64,000 nucleotides of DNA, taken from contig MU385885.1 of NCBI GenBank assembly GCA_022497145.1, positions 62,001 to 126,000 of the forward strand, read 5' to 3'. The first letter of the stretch is position 1, and each line of letters starts with the position of its first letter. A program made the translations under genes and the position numbers. Below the pieces are notes generated by a model that did no database searches, was not told the DNA's origin, and saw only the letters and a program-made list of their open reading frames with translations. Positions 34,597 through 47,251 of this stretch are shown here, one piece after another. This DNA is from Rostrohypoxylon terebratum (Eukaryota > Ascomycota > Sordariomycetes > Xylariales > Hypoxylaceae).

Positions 34597-37081
34597 TCAT
34601 TTATCTTCCCCCTGAACGAATATAGGCTCACATCTCTGATTGTCTCCATCACCAACCAGAGACAACCTCACAAGCCTCTGAGCCCTCCCCTTCTCCGACA
34701 GGTACTTCTTCACTTCGTCGTCCGACGCCAGCGTCCCATCCTGCACCAGAGCCTTCGTTCCTGCACTATGCATCTGCGCGACGCTCGACCACGAGCTCCC
34801 GAGTCGAGTGAGTCGAGTTTTGGTGAGGTATGTGCGGAGGATGACCATACAGACAAGGAAATGCGCGGTTAGTAGGGCGACGACGGTAGTCAGACCGGAC
34901 CACGATTGCGGGTACGTCACTACCTCGAACTCGGTGACTACTCCCGTCCCACTCTTTCTGAAAAGGGGGGACAGTTCGTAGTACGCTATGGCCGATAGTA
35001 CAGTCAAGAGCCCGGATAAGCTGGAAGCTGGCGAGTTCGTGAAGTCCATCGATTCGATGAAGAATTTCTGTAGGACCGGGTCGGGAAGTCTTGTGTCGTT
35101 TGGAACCAATTCGTGAGGCAAATTGCGGGCCTTGTAGAAGCCGATCGTCTTATTCCCTAGAAACGGAGCCCAGGTCCTGAACACCGGTGCCTCGAACTCG
35201 GAGTAAGCCGCGAGCTCCGTCAAGTCCGCGTTCAGGCCCCGTTCGTAGTCGTCTCTGGTCATATTCTTTGCCTTGTTCTTGTCCAGAATTACGCCCCATC
35301 CGTGCAACAGTGGATCAAAGTCCGTGTTCGTAACCATTTTTTCAGCACCGAATTGTTGGAAGGGATAAGAAAGAGAACTGTTGTACCTGGGTTTGTTAAG
35401 CAAGGCTCTAAGCGAGGCTGAAGGTCCCAAGCTGTAAAGATAGATCAACGAATCGAGGTCGATAAAATCGTCTGTGTATCTATCGGTTCGGTATTCAATC
35501 GACGCACCTTCCTTCAGCGGGGACGAGGTGCTCATCTCGATATACGAAGTAGCCGATTCCCACGACGTATATCACAAGGAAAATAAAAGGTTCTCCTTGA
35601 TCGAAGCCTTGTCATCGAAACCGTTATCTAATTCCAGCTCAAGCTTTGTGAAAGCTTCATTTTCAGGATTCCCCAATGTCCAATTCGAAGCGATGATAAG
35701 AAAGGCCGGTCCGCGGGATGGAGCTTGGTCAGCAACCGTGTAGTTGTAGAGCTGGCTACGGAGGTTTCCCGCTGCCTCGATCTTCTGTACGACGATGGTG
35801 TCAGGGTCTATTTCATTCGGAAGTTCGATGAAATGGTTACTGCTTTGGATTGGGCAAAGCTCGAAGCCAATATCTCGAGCATCAGTCATGCTCTGTTCCG
35901 GAGATGGGTAATAGTGCGGCAACATCCTATGGTTACAGGAAAATGAGATTTCCGGAGATCTATTCGCTGGGAACCATAAATCATCAATTCCAGTGGAGTT
36001 AGAGATATTCCCTATCAATGTATACCAAGAATCAGGATCGTTCGCCGAAGGACCTGCCATAACAGCGTCCAAGGCCGTTATGATGGGTTTTTGACAAGAC
36101 ACCCTGGAATCTATGACGAAAGAGGGACCCGGAAAGCTAGATATGTTTAGTCTTTCTACAGACTTTGGGGATGGCAGGAAAGACCTAAAGACGTAACCAG
36201 TATCATCGACATTGGGTTTCGTGCGAAGTAGTCTCCTATATTCTGCAAATGTAGGAAGATCATGGGGTCGGCAGGTCCAAGCCAGGACCAGATAAAAGGA
36301 CCGATGGACCAAGACTGGATTTGTAGATATCATGTCCACCGACTCGTGCTAAGACGGAGTGAGTGTCCCAGCCCCAATCCAAATCGTAGTCGTATTCAAT
36401 TACATATGGCAATCCAACTAGTGGTCCTGACCGAAGATCTGAGACAAGGATTGTCGATGAAAACTGAAGCGCTAGCATTAAAGTAGCAAGAAGAAAGGCG
36501 AGGATCAGCGTGAATAGAATTTCAAATTTCCTCCCCACTTGACGAAATGATAAGATGAAGCTCAAGAGAGATGGAGTAGTGGCTCTCATGATCGAAAACT
36601 GAGCCAGGCCTTCTAGATGAACGGACCCAGTTTCAAGTATTTGAGCCGCAAGCATTGAGGCGGAGAGTCCTGTCATTAAGTCGACAACGAATCTGATGAC
36701 TACTGCACAAAGCGTAATCAATTTCGGTGTCCAGCCGCTAGTGGTAATAAACAACCAAACCGTGGATGAACTTCGCTTCCACAAGAAGGCGAGAAATATC
36801 ACTATAATAAATGATATCAAGGGGCCAAGGCAGAATGTCGTAATAGGTATCCAGCCTAGCTTCTCTATAGGCTTCAATGGCAGCGTATGTATGCCAACAC
36901 CTTGGAACTTTTCAACACTCTCTGTATTGTTCGTGCTATCGGCTCCGTCTTCTGCTGAGTGAGATTTCTCGTCATTGAATTCGTAGAATTGCGAGTTTGC
37001 CGAATTGTCGGGATCATCTGTGACCGGGGCTCCATGAAGCTGCTCGAGGAGAACGTACGATTGGCTGGGTTGTGCCACCAT
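34597..37081 (-). CDS. Large unknown fungal membrane protein, frame interrupted once
   Basis: Minus-strand frames 36404-37081, about 35576-36348, and about 34597-35530 read as one protein of about 794 residues. The first joint is a good 55-nt intron (36349-36403, GT-AG, phase 0). The first and second parts carry three or four N-terminal membrane segments and an ectodomain with many Asn-X-Ser/Thr sites. The third part has an SSPLKEG motif, SYPFQQFG, and two hydrophobic segments near the C-terminus, including GLTTVVALLTAHFLVCMVIL. Parts two and three are in the same frame, separated by a single TGA at 35572-35574. A 45-nt intron at 35531-35575 would remove it, but its acceptor is weak, so a nonsense mutation is possible. 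The role is unknown; similar membrane proteins occur in other ascomycetes. Confidence 0.6.
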
Positions 37082-37772
37082 CTTCTAGGTTTCAAGGAAC
37101 GGAACTGAGAATATCCAAAGTATCCGTGTACTAGACATTATGGAATATGGAATAATTTTGTAATACAGAGTACTTATGTGTCGAAGCCTCCATACCAATG
37201 TATTCTTTATAGTTCTATGGGTCCCTGAAAGTAGTCTATTTGCGCCTAGATTGTGGCTCTGCGAGATCATTTCGCCTCTCTTCGTGATGAACATATACGT
37301 GGATGCCTATCGTCAAGAGAACGAGGAGGTAGCAGATAGGAAGGTAGCTTGTAGTTGATTTGATGACTTCCTCGTAGATTCGCAGGTGTCTGATTGGGAA
37401 AATTGTCGACATGATCGACGATTAGGCCGAAATGGATATTGCATTGAAGCCATAACCAAAAACACATTAAATGATAATGCACGCGTATTTAAGACAATAG
37501 GTAGAAATGAAAACTCAGCTGGTAACTTTGGGTTGCCTTGGGCGATTCCTACTCTTTATTGCCATACATGAATAGGTTGTTGATTGCAAGGTCCAATGGT
37601 TTTTTTGGAGTTTAAGGTAGGCTACCCGGGGCCCGGGCTTCTATATGATATGTCAAATATATGATTATTAGACGCTCTTAATTATCAACGTCCGGAGTAC
37701 GAAAATATGCAAAACGCCAGCCATGATTTCATTTCACTCAAGACACCCATGACTTACTCGGTATCGCAACCC
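37082..37772. other. Intergenic between membrane protein and PPCS genes
   Basis: 691 bp with no supported gene or repeat. Confidence 0.5.
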
Positions 37773-38990
37773 CTATTTCGATCCACCTTTTGCGGCAGCC
37801 GACTGGATGTGCTGCGAATGCAGTTCTTGGACGGCTGGTATGATCAAGCTTTCGATCTCCAACTCGGGCTCGCCCTCCGGAAGCATAGAGGGATCCATCG
37901 GCTCGTTGTCTCCGTTTCCGCTCTTCTGATCCGCTGCGCTAACCAATTCCTCGACACCACTTATGGTCTTCTTACGACGGTTGATGGGCACCCGGATCCA
38001 CTTGTCTTGATGACCAGGTGTGACGAAGACGACCTCCCACTTGCGCGTCGATAGTAAATTGCCAATGACGAGATGGTGTTGATATCTCTCGAGCGAGTAT
38101 TTGGCTTTGTGGACGAGGATGGCCGGATCTGTCTCCAACTTGAACGATACAATCATGCCTTCTGGTGCCCAACCATCTACAAGATTCTTGAGGAACTTGG
38201 GCACAGGGTCCAGATCGACAATAAGACGCTTGCTTCGCGGTATAGCAGGTGACGAATCAAAGTTGTCGAACGCCTCCTCTTCCTGGTGTGATACTTCACG
38301 TGACTCCTTACTGATAGCCGTTGGTCCTTGCTTCTTCAACGAATCTGTTGCATCGGTGCTTTGTATCTTGTGCTCTGACATGCGCTCTGGTGGCACAAAG
38401 AAATCGCTGACTGCAGCAGCAAGGTATAACAGGCCATTAGGTCCTAGTGGGCGCATAAGCTGTGCCACAGCCCTGAGTTCATGCAGGTAGTCGGTAATCG
38501 TAACGAAAGGTAGCATGAGCAGGAGATTCTGTCGTTTGGCGTTATTATATTTGCGCAGAACACGAAGCATCTTTTCTTGATGAGCTGGATTTGCGACGAC
38601 GCTTCCATCCGGGTTCTCGTGCAAGAAATCCAGGAAGCAATCGGTCGAGTGGCTGTAATGCCGGCTATAAGGCAAGAGACTGAATTGCCGATGTAGAAAA
38701 ATGACAGCATACCCGGACTCCAGGAAGTATTCAGCGGATGTGGCGCCTCGTGTGCCGGCACTAAAGTTGTCGATGAAGCGCACAGTTTGTTTCTCTAGCG
38801 GCACAGTAGTTCCACCGGAAGTAACAAGGACAACACGTCTATTTGCTACCGCATGTTGGGTTATAAATGATTCCGCTGCAGCGACGTGTTTCGGCAACGA
38901 TTTAGGGGGTGGGTTGGAACTGAAATAGGAATTCTCAACCACTTGGTATGAGGATGTTGATGTTGATGTGTTAGTAGTATTGCTCGCCAT
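37773..38990 (-). CDS. Phosphopantothenate-cysteine ligase (PPCS)
   Basis: Joins 4'-phosphopantothenate and cysteine, the second step of coenzyme A synthesis (Cab2 in yeast). From ATG 38990 the protein has 405 residues. The nucleotide-binding core shows RRVVLVTSGGTTVPLE and RFIDNFSAGTRGATSAEYFL, then the Y..IFLHRQFSLLPYSRHY segment and YLAAAVSDFFVP. Later come VPKFLKNLVDGWAPEGMIVSFKLETD and HHLVIGNLLSTRKWEVVFV. The frame stays open upstream to an earlier ATG at 39185, adding 65 residues that begin like a targeting peptide. I chose 38990 because homologues begin just before this point (MASN..., then SYFSSNPPP). The longer form would be 470 residues. Confidence 0.9.
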   Translation of the reverse strand: MASNTTNTSTSTSSYQVVENSYFSSNPPPKSLPKHVAAAESFITQHAVANRRVVLVTSGGTTVPLEKQTVRFIDNFSAGTRGATSAEYFLESGYAVIFLHRQFSLLPYSRHYSHSTDCFLDFLHENPDGSVVANPAHQEKMLRVLRKYNNAKRQNLLLMLPFVTITDYLHELRAVAQLMRPLGPNGLLYLAAAVSDFFVPPERMSEHKIQSTDATDSLKKQGPTAISKESREVSHQEEEAFDNFDSSPAIPRSKRLIVDLDPVPKFLKNLVDGWAPEGMIVSFKLETDPAILVHKAKYSLERYQHHLVIGNLLSTRKWEVVFVTPGHQDKWIRVPINRRKKTISGVEELVSAADQKSGNGDNEPMDPSMLPEGEPELEIESLIIPAVQELHSQHIQSAAAKGGSK

Positions 38991-40821
38991 AGTGTCTTGG
39001 CTTTCAACAGAGGATATAGATAGAGATCTAGAAGAAAATCGAGCTTCTGCTAAGTTGAACGATAGACTCAAGGCGGGCGAGGAGCCTTCTACTTTCCCGT
39101 GTGGGGAAGTATTCTGGAGGTCTTGAGCTGATACCATCGTGTTAGCAAGGACTAATACAAGGACTGATCGACTGATCGATGGCAACAGTGCGGCGGAGAA
39201 TTAACTTAAGGCAGATGCGGGGACCAAAGACCCTTTGTTATATGTATATATGTATAGTTGATAGCGTTGCCAACTAATAACTCATATAAATGCCGCTGAA
39301 ATATGTTGACCTTAATCCCGAGTAGGATGGGTCCATACACAGTAATCATCGGCATTCCGGGGTAATGTAAGAGACCTCGGCCCCCGGCTCCCCTGAAATA
39401 GTGATGCGGAGGAGCCGGGTCTCCGACTTTTTCGGGATTGAAAGCAACGCAAAGCAACGCGTGTCCAAGCACGCCAGGGATGCACTGACTCCCCTTTGCA
39501 GATATATTGGAAGTAAAGCTCGCAAGCTACAGGCAGGAATAGTGAGACAGACTTACAATAGCGTGTTAGCCTCTATGTCAGAACATACACTGTCGGTGGT
39601 CTAAAAATTGCCGCAGAATGAGCTGATGGGCTGATGAGTTGAGGGTTTTTAGAGAAGGACGAGGACAAGGACAAGGCTTGTGATTCTCTAATGAACATCG
39701 ATATGATAATTCGGAGAAGCTTGGGACACTACTCGACCAACTTAGACATATGCGAAAATATCATTGGCTCACAGTAAGCCACCAAGCCCCGGATGAGGTT
39801 ATTACAGTCGGCTTTGCTTTCGCCGCTGACGTTGCTGACGTGAGTTTTGTGGGGGTTATGTGGTTATGTGGTTTGGTATGTGATAGATGAAGTATTTCGA
39901 ATCGGATGAAAGGAGTAAAAAGTTACTGGGTCGTGGAGGGAAGCTTCGTGCGGGGACGCTTACCCCCTGTACCTGTATGTACTTAGCTGCTAATAGTAGT
40001 ACGAATAGTTGGGAAAGTTTTCTCTCTAGCCGCTCAGCAAACTTTATTTGGCAGGTACCTAACATTCGAGGTCATTTTATCGACTATTTCACACTAGTCT
40101 TGTACCTACCTAGTCAGCTACGTAGTATCATGATTTTAACGTAAAAGAACGTTACTAAATATGAGCAGGAGGAGGAGGAGGAATCCGATATATGCCTAGG
40201 TCCTAGGTAGAAAGCAGCCTTGGTGTTTCCGTGTCCCAGAGGTACAACCCCCCACTATAGGTACTTTTGGGCCTTGGCATTTAACAGGCTGACAGGCTCA
40301 ACTTTATTACTGGTGCTGTCTATTGCCAACCTGAAACTTTTCCTATATATGGATGCGTTTCCTTTCTATTTCATATTTATGTTCATGAACATGTTAGATA
40401 TTGGAATTTTTCTACCGAATCTATTGATTCTATGGATTAGCTCAATATATATACCAAATTTGACTATTATCAAGCAAGACATAACATTTTCTTCTATCCT
40501 CTATTCATGAGAGGGGTAATCATTAATTCATAACCCCAAATTGCAAACCCAGACCCAAGTTGGGGTACCCCTAGGGCCTAAATTACCTGCAGTACCCCCA
40601 TTTCAAGCCCACCAATTTCTCTTAGAACCTTTGTGAATTTTCCGGGTTCCCTCTATTATCCGTGGACCATGAACCACGAACCATGAGCCATGAGCCATAT
40701 GTCATGCCCCAAAACGCTATTTTCTATACCGATCTGATGCCTGGTTCCTCAAGAGCCTCCTTGAGTTAACCAGTTCCCCTCATCACTACCAAAGCGTATA
40801 TATCGTATATGAAAAGCCAGT
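38991..40821. other. Intergenic, 1.8 kb, palindrome-rich
   Basis: The right part of the PPCS leader contains the in-frame ATG at 39185. The rest holds no supported gene. A perfect CCTAGGTCCTAGG word sits at 40195-40207, with TACCTAG words around 40058-40120. Several ATGAGCCAT/ATGAACCAC-like repeats lie at about 40668-40705. A hydrophobic frame at 40220-40510 is AT-rich and not credible. Confidence 0.55.
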
Positions 40822-42271
40822 CTAAAAATTAGTCCGAGGTGACCATCCTACACTCATAGCCTTCGATGCGTACATCGCGACGACAGAGACCACCTGAGTG
40901 AGCCCGGCGAAAATAATAAGACCCCAGTAATCCCCGCCGGCAGCATTTACGATGGCTCCTGCGACGGGAAGACTTAGCAGTACAGCGATAGAAACGATCG
41001 TGTAACAGGTGGCGTAATATCGCCCGTAATGCTGCGTGTGGCAAAGTTTTCCAACGCAGACAGGAGTGATGCTGATATTATTACCAGTCGAAAACCCGAA
41101 CAGGAGAGCGAACATAACCAGTCCTGGCATGGTGTGGCCGAATGGCAACCATATGGCATAGATACCAAAAATAGTGACGCAAAGAGAGATCATGTTTGTG
41201 TTGAAGGCGCCGATTTTATCGGCCCACCACCCGGGCAATGCACGTCCAAAGACAGACGCCGCATTCAGAATCGGGAGAATCTGAAAAGCAAACTTCTCAC
41301 TGAAGCCGTTCGCTAATGCGTAACTCGAAATGTATCCAAGTGGGATAAAGAGGCCCAATTCCAAGAAAAATACACCGATAGTGAGGAGCAGAAACCTCTT
41401 CTCCTTCAAAATACGGAAATCCGGGTGCGGGCTTGCATTCTGGGCTGGCGGAAGCCGTTTTCTGACCAGAAGATTCGCAAAAGTGAACAAGATAAGACAT
41501 ATAAAACCTAGGATACGGATTGTCCATCCCCATCCTACTTTGTCAAATAGGCTTTGCATTATTAATGGGAATGCTACTCCGCCCAAGCCGCCGCCGGTAC
41601 TAGCAATCCCGGAGGCAAAGCCGCGACGCTCACGGAAGAAGTGTCCTATGGCCGCGAGGCAAGGTGTAAACAATAAAGAGGTCGCTACACCATTAAGAAT
41701 GCCCCAACTAAGCATGAAATGCCAATATTCTGAGGCGAGTTAGAATGATTCTAAGAAGAGAGGGACAAAACCAGAGATGTTACTCACTTGTACAGACGCT
41801 CAACAACATAATACTCGCGACAATGCCGACGCCACCCGGAATGATAAGCCATTTAGGACCATACCTATCAAAAAGCGGACCCACATAGACGCCGCAGAGA
41901 AAACACAATGCCGTATATAACGAGAAAATCCATCCGATAGTACTCTCGTCATAGTCAGAGAGCTGATGTGTTACGACGTATGTCTGGAGCGTCGCAATGC
42001 TGTTCATAAGACCCAATGAGGCAAGCAGTCCACACCACGATCCAAGAACGACGAGCCATGCCTCGAGGCCTCCTTCTGGGTATGATTCATCTCTCAGCAG
42101 CGTCTCGTTCCCGTTGCCATCGCTAGGCTTGTAGGGAGGAGTTGGGCAATATTCCTGAACGAAAGGATCCGGCTTCTCCGTCACGTCGAGGTCCGGCTGA
42201 CCCTTTTCAAGATAAGACGAGTCCGGAACCTCTGGCTGCGGGAGCGGGCTCGCTTTTTCTATCTCCTCCAT
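40822..42271 (-). CDS. MFS transporter, monocarboxylate porter (MCT/MCH) type
   Basis: Major-facilitator transporter of the fungal monocarboxylate-porter group; the substrate is unknown, and fungal members include riboflavin and monocarboxylate carriers. Exons 41788-42271 and 40822-41729 encode 463 residues. A hydrophilic N-terminus of about 70 residues precedes the first membrane segment, marked by YPEGGLEAWLVVLGSWCG. Further family features are the SLYTALCFLCGVYVGPLFDRYGPK loop and FFRERRGFASGIASTGGGLGG. The second half has GYISSYALANGFSEKFAFQILPILNAASVFGRALPGWWAD split over two helices. There are about 12 membrane segments. The 58-nt intron keeps the frame. It looks intact. Confidence 0.92.
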
Positions 42272-43061
42272 TGCTGTTGTGGGTAAACCTGGAGGGGGAA
42301 GTTAGATAGAGGAAATGTTATTGAGAAGCCAGTCCGTCCAGAATCATGATCTCGATTCCAACCCGGGTAGGTATGAGAATATGGGCTATATAAATTACAG
42401 CTATGGAGGCATATGTCATCTTTAAACTTAGACGTTGGCACTTTAAGATTCATGACTATCTGGGTCCACATTAGCCTTCACGTTGACCGAAACAGGGGAT
42501 ATCAAGGTTGCCATATCAAGGTTGCTATCCGTCCTCGGAGCAAACAGACCGCACTTTTTCAACCCCGCTATAACCCACTTTGGTCCAGTCGTCAGGCGTA
42601 AAGGTGTGAAAGACGTGATACCACGCCCTATTTGCATAAGAATGACATCCCGGTATTTCGAATTCTGCGTTGTGAATGCGGCAACTATAGACCATTCTCC
42701 TCCAAACATCCCGACATGCCCCCTGCCGGGGTTAAATCCGAGGCGTCTGACTATTTACAACTCATCATATCGATTTGTGAGCTATGAGCTATCTTGGCGT
42801 CAAGACCCGTCGATTCTGTAGGAATTTCCGATTAAGGGACGGCTCGATCCTTTTTTTTTCTTCCTCTCGGGGTCCGAAGGTGCCTGAGCGTACCTGGATC
42901 TAGTATAGCCACTGAACCCAGGCATGCCGCTTTTATCAGTATCCACGGCATTTAATGGGAAGATAATGCACCTTCAACTAATAGGAACCGACCCGATATT
43001 AAGCGCCATCTGGGAAAATAGGTCGGATGGGTAAAAGATGATAACATTTTTCTCAACATGC
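42272..43061. other. Intergenic between MFS and WBP11-like genes
   Basis: 790 bp with the MFS leader and the 3' flank of the next gene. No gene or clear repeat was seen. Confidence 0.5.
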
Positions 43062-43963
43062 TCAATCTTGATCATCTTGATCATCTTCAACTTCCTCCAT
43101 TGTTACTTTTTGCGGTCCCGTTCTCGTAGACTCCGACGCGTCATCTGCATCCAGAGAAGGTTTGAGATAGCCCTCTTTCTCCAGACGATCCGCTTCTTCG
43201 GGTTCCATGAGGCCACCTTGACCTTTGCTCTTTTCCAACTTCATCCGTACTGATGTGGGCATAAATGCGCTGACAGCTTCTTTCCGTAAATCGCGTACCA
43301 TGGGTTTCGCTTCATATACTGTCTTCGGTTCCACAGGTGCGGATGGCGGCGGCTGCTTTTCCTGACTGTTGTCCCTGCCACCACCTAGCGGTGTGTCGTT
43401 CGCATTGCGTGCCGCCCTGCGCTTCGCATACCATTCGTCTAAAATCTCTTTCGGAATCGGAGGTGGTGTGTCTCTCGGCATTGGTATATTCTTAACATCG
43501 TCAGGCACGTCGTCATCGCTACCCGAATCATCACCACCTCTTCTTCTCTTGCCTAAAACACCATTGTTCCTCTGGCCATCCCCTCTGAAACCACCGCCGC
43601 GACCGAACGAGGGAGCTTTGTCTCCTAATGCCTCTCTTGCCTTGATGACCGTTTTTAGGTCACGTTCTAATCCTTCTAGTAACGTCTCTTCATGTTTTGT
43701 AAGCTTGCCGCCACTCGATGTGATCTTCTTCAAGTCGTCGATCTGCTTCTGTATCCTTTCGGGGTTTCGTTTCGCAAACTTCTCGTTTCGACGGGCGGCG
43801 GCTTCAGCCTTTCCTAAAGGGGGAACGGTGAGCAAGAATTCTATTGCGCTGATACAAAGACCACACAGAACATGATAAATGCATTCATACCTTTCTTGAT
43901 AGCCTTGGCCTTTTCAGCTTTGCGCTGGGCCTGCACGGGGTTGAAGCTCTTCCCACCAAGCAT
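43062..43963 (-). CDS. WBP11-like splicing factor (WW-domain-binding protein 11)
   Basis: Probable nuclear pre-mRNA splicing factor. Exons 43891-43963 and 43062-43813 encode 274 residues. The N-terminal 60 residues match the WBP11 domain: FNPVQAQRKAEKAKAIKKGKAEAA followed by RNEKFAKRNPERIQKQIDDLKK, strongly basic and helical. The middle is Gly/Arg- and Asp-rich (GKRRRGGDDSGSDDD). The PPPIPKEILDEWY segment and a second Pro-rich run offer WW-domain ligands. A conserved FMPTSVRMK block and an acidic tail close the protein. It is shorter than animal WBP11, as usual in fungi. The splice joint gives IKKGK across a 77-nt intron. Confidence 0.82.
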
Positions 43964-45116
43964 GGTTACAAAATGAGGAAGAGTTGTAAGTCACAATCGA
44001 TTGGTTGATGGTCAAAATTGCGTACTAGTCCAAAATGTTGATTGCGAGTCGATACTAGGTATGAATTTGGATGTTGGATAAGTTGTGCAGGATATGTTGA
44101 AGTATAGTAGGTGCTAGGCATACTTCGTAGTTGTGAAATAATATGGGTTCTTCAATCTTGCAGGAGATTTCAGCCTTGTGCAACTCGAATTGCATTACAT
44201 CAAGGCACAGTGTTGCACCTACAATTTAAACAGTATTTCCATCCAGATACATAACATGATAAGCAAGTACCCGTAAATCAGCGTGATTTCGACAGGGAGC
44301 TTGGGCGGGAAGTTAGCGGCGAGTTTATTTTTGGTAGGTACAATATCCGGGCACGCACGGGGTCGTACCTGAGCCGGGAATACAGTACATAGTACAAGAC
44401 TACAAGTATGTATTTATTGGATCATCTAGGTCATTTAGCAGGGTTGGCTCGGGTGCTGACCAGCAAAACTAGGCCCGGAGCACGTTTCACATCCACTAAA
44501 CAGTAGCGGCTACCGGGGTAACGGTGTTGATGCTGGTCGACACTGTTGACATTGACGTTGTGAATTCTGTTAATTCTCCAAGAATTTCTTAAAATTCCTC
44601 CACCAATTCAAAAGACCCTCAAAAGACCCCGCGCTGCCCGCGCTGCATCCAAAATCTCAATCCAATCAACAACTATCCGTCGTCCACCATCCCACCTTTT
44701 TCCACAACTTCCCACCCAACTCTCACCTGGCATTCTTTGAACCGGCATGTAATAGAAAAAAAAAACAAGCATCTTTCGGTTGCCATCGATCTGCCATCGT
44801 GCATGAAGTCTGGACTTGGATCTTCCTGCATCTTGCATACACTATTCAATTCCAATTCAATCCCTTGAAGAATTGAGAATCGGGGGTCTTTTTATCCTTG
44901 TACATAATATTTTTGTACGCTTTACATTGAACCCATTCGGCAACTTTATTCACTTTCGTCACTCTCATTGTCGCCTTCTCTACCGACATCATTTTCTACC
45001 TTACTACCCCACTACCCTTACTTCATCCCGATTCTCCTGTTTTGTTCCGACACTTTTAGTTCTTTGTCGTCAACTACAGTACTATCGCCAATCCTCCATT
45101 GATCACCCAATTGGTC
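43964..45116. promoter_or_regulatory. Divergent promoters of the WBP11-like and SidB/Dbf2 genes
   Basis: A 1.15-kb spacer between divergent start codons. It ends in a pyrimidine-rich leader for the kinase. No gene was seen. Confidence 0.55.
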
Positions 45117-47251
45117 ATGTCAAGCTTCCTCACCAACATGTTCCCCACGCCGGGCCACAAGGACGGCAAGCAGATCTCCTCAGAGGTTCCTGGCACTCCA
45201 ATCAAGAACACATTCGTAACTCCCATCGCGACCCCTCAAGGCAGCCCCAGCAAGAAGACTATTCCTCCCGGCGCCAACGAGCTCCCAGCCGTCTTCGACA
45301 ATGCTCTAAAGCTCAATCCTATCTCCCTTGATGGCCCAGTGAAGCTTGGTAGACCTCAATCTGGTGCCCCTCTATCGCCTACCAAGAGTAACATCCAACC
45401 TATCGACGATATACAGCCCGCCGGTGCACCCAACAACGTCGATACCAGCATTATCCACAAGGGCGGTGCGAATCCAGAATCTCCGTTGAAGAGGCAGGGA
45501 CAGGAGAACACCCCACCCTCCAAAATCCCGATTCGTGATTCCGTCTATCAGCACAATCAAGCTGCTGTATCTCGCCAAGAGCCCTACCAACTCCGAGACA
45601 TTCGAGGAAATGGCCCCAATACCAAGAAATTCAACACATCTCGTGGGTTGACTGCTGAAGAGCTGGAGATCTTGAAGAAGCCCAGCGTCCGTCGCTTGGT
45701 CAACGTCACACAGCTGTGTAAGTATATCCCTTTAAGAACTAAAATCTAAGAACTTCATCTAGCCGCTCCCACTATGCATACATCTTACTGATCGATCATT
45801 CGAAGACTTCCTAGATTATTATTTTGACCTTCTTACATACGTCGGTTCCAGACAGACACGACTGAACGCCTTCAAGGCGGAAGTACCGAAGCCGCCCGAG
45901 ACTAGTCAAGAGGAGTATGACCAAATGTGGTCAAAGTACACCGGCCGAGAGCGAGCCGCCCTCCGCAAGCGACGAATCCGTCTCCGCCACGGTGATTTCC
46001 AGATCCTTACGCAGGTCGGACAAGGTGGTTACGGACAAGTTTTCTTAGCTCAGAAGAAGGATACCAAGGAAGTTTGTGCCCTCAAGGTCATGAACAAGAA
46101 GTTACTCTTCAAGTTAGACGAGATCCGCCATGTCCTCACCGAGAGAGACATTCTTACTACAGCCAACAGCGAGTGGCTTGTCCGTCTACTGTACTCTTTC
46201 CAAGATGACAAGAATATCTATCTTGCCATGGAATACGTCCCCGGCGGTGATTTCAGAACCCTTCTGAACAACACGGGCGTCTTATCTAACCGCCACGCCC
46301 GCTTCTACATTGCGGAGATGTTCTGTTCCGTAGATGCGCTCCACAAGCTGGGCTATATCCATCGAGACTTGAAGCCAGAGAACTTCCTGATCGACTCTAG
46401 CGGACACATTAAGTTGACAGACTTTGGTTTGGCAGCTGGTAATGTAGCATCGTCAAAGATCAACTCGATGCGTATCCGACTCGAGAAAGCTTCTGAGACT
46501 GAGGTTCCGTTCGGTAAGGCCATGGACAAGCGAACTGTAGCAGAGCGTCGGGAAGGTTACCAGAGCATGCGCGAAAAGGACCTGAATTATGCGAAATCCA
46601 TAGTGGGGTCTCCTGATTACATGGCGCCTGAGGTGCTTCGCGGCGAAGAGTACGACTACACTGTCGACTACTGGAGCTTGGGATGCATGTTGTTCGAGGC
46701 CCTAACCGGTTTTCCTCCCTTTGCTGGTTCCACCGCTGACGAGACGTGGCAAAACCTGAAGCATTGGAAGGAGGTGCTTAAGCGCCCAGTTTGGGAAGAT
46801 CCCAACTATTTCTTGAGCAACCGCACCTGGAACTTCATCACTACGTACGTACCGCTTAAGAAAAGTAGGCGATGATATGACTAACGGGTTTTGCAGGTGC
46901 ATCAATTCGAAGTCCAGGAGATTCTCAAACATCAAGGAGATTTTGGAGCACCAATATTTCGCCGAGGTGGAGTGGAAGACCTTGAGAGAGTCTAAGGCGC
47001 CTTTCGTGCCTGAGCTCGACTCGGAGACGGACGCAGGGTACTTCGACGACTTCACCAACGAAGCTGATATGGCCAAGTACAAGGAAGTCCATGATAAACA
47101 ACAGGCTCTTGAGAGCATGGCCGACCGAGATGAGCAGATGAGCAAGGGTCTCTTCGTCGGATTTACCTTCCGTCACCGCAAGCCTACCACGGAAGACGGC
47201 AGCCCTCGTAAGCGAATCCAAACCGAAGAGACCTTTGGCACGATGCTCTAG
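45117..47251 (+). CDS. Septation kinase of the Dbf2/Sid2/SidB (NDR) family
   Basis: AGC-type Ser/Thr kinase of the mitotic-exit/septation-initiation network, working with a Mob1 partner to control cytokinesis and septation. Exons 45117-45717, 45806-46844 and 46897-47251 encode 664 residues. A disordered Pro/Ser-rich N-terminus precedes the Mob-binding region (LNAFKAEVPKPPE, then MWSKYTGRERAALRKRR at residues 241 on). The kinase domain has GQGGYG (272-277), ATP-binding K295, HRDLKPEN (D389), DFG (D407) and an NDR-type insert. The activation segment is KSIVGSPDYMAPE. The C-terminal hydrophobic motif is FVGFTF. ATG 45117 is the first in frame. All catalytic residues are present. Confidence 0.95.

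Noticed and set aside
40220..40510. Hydrophobic 96-codon frame
   Set aside because: AT-rich DNA gives Phe/Ile/Leu-rich frames by chance; there is no family resemblance and no support for a start.
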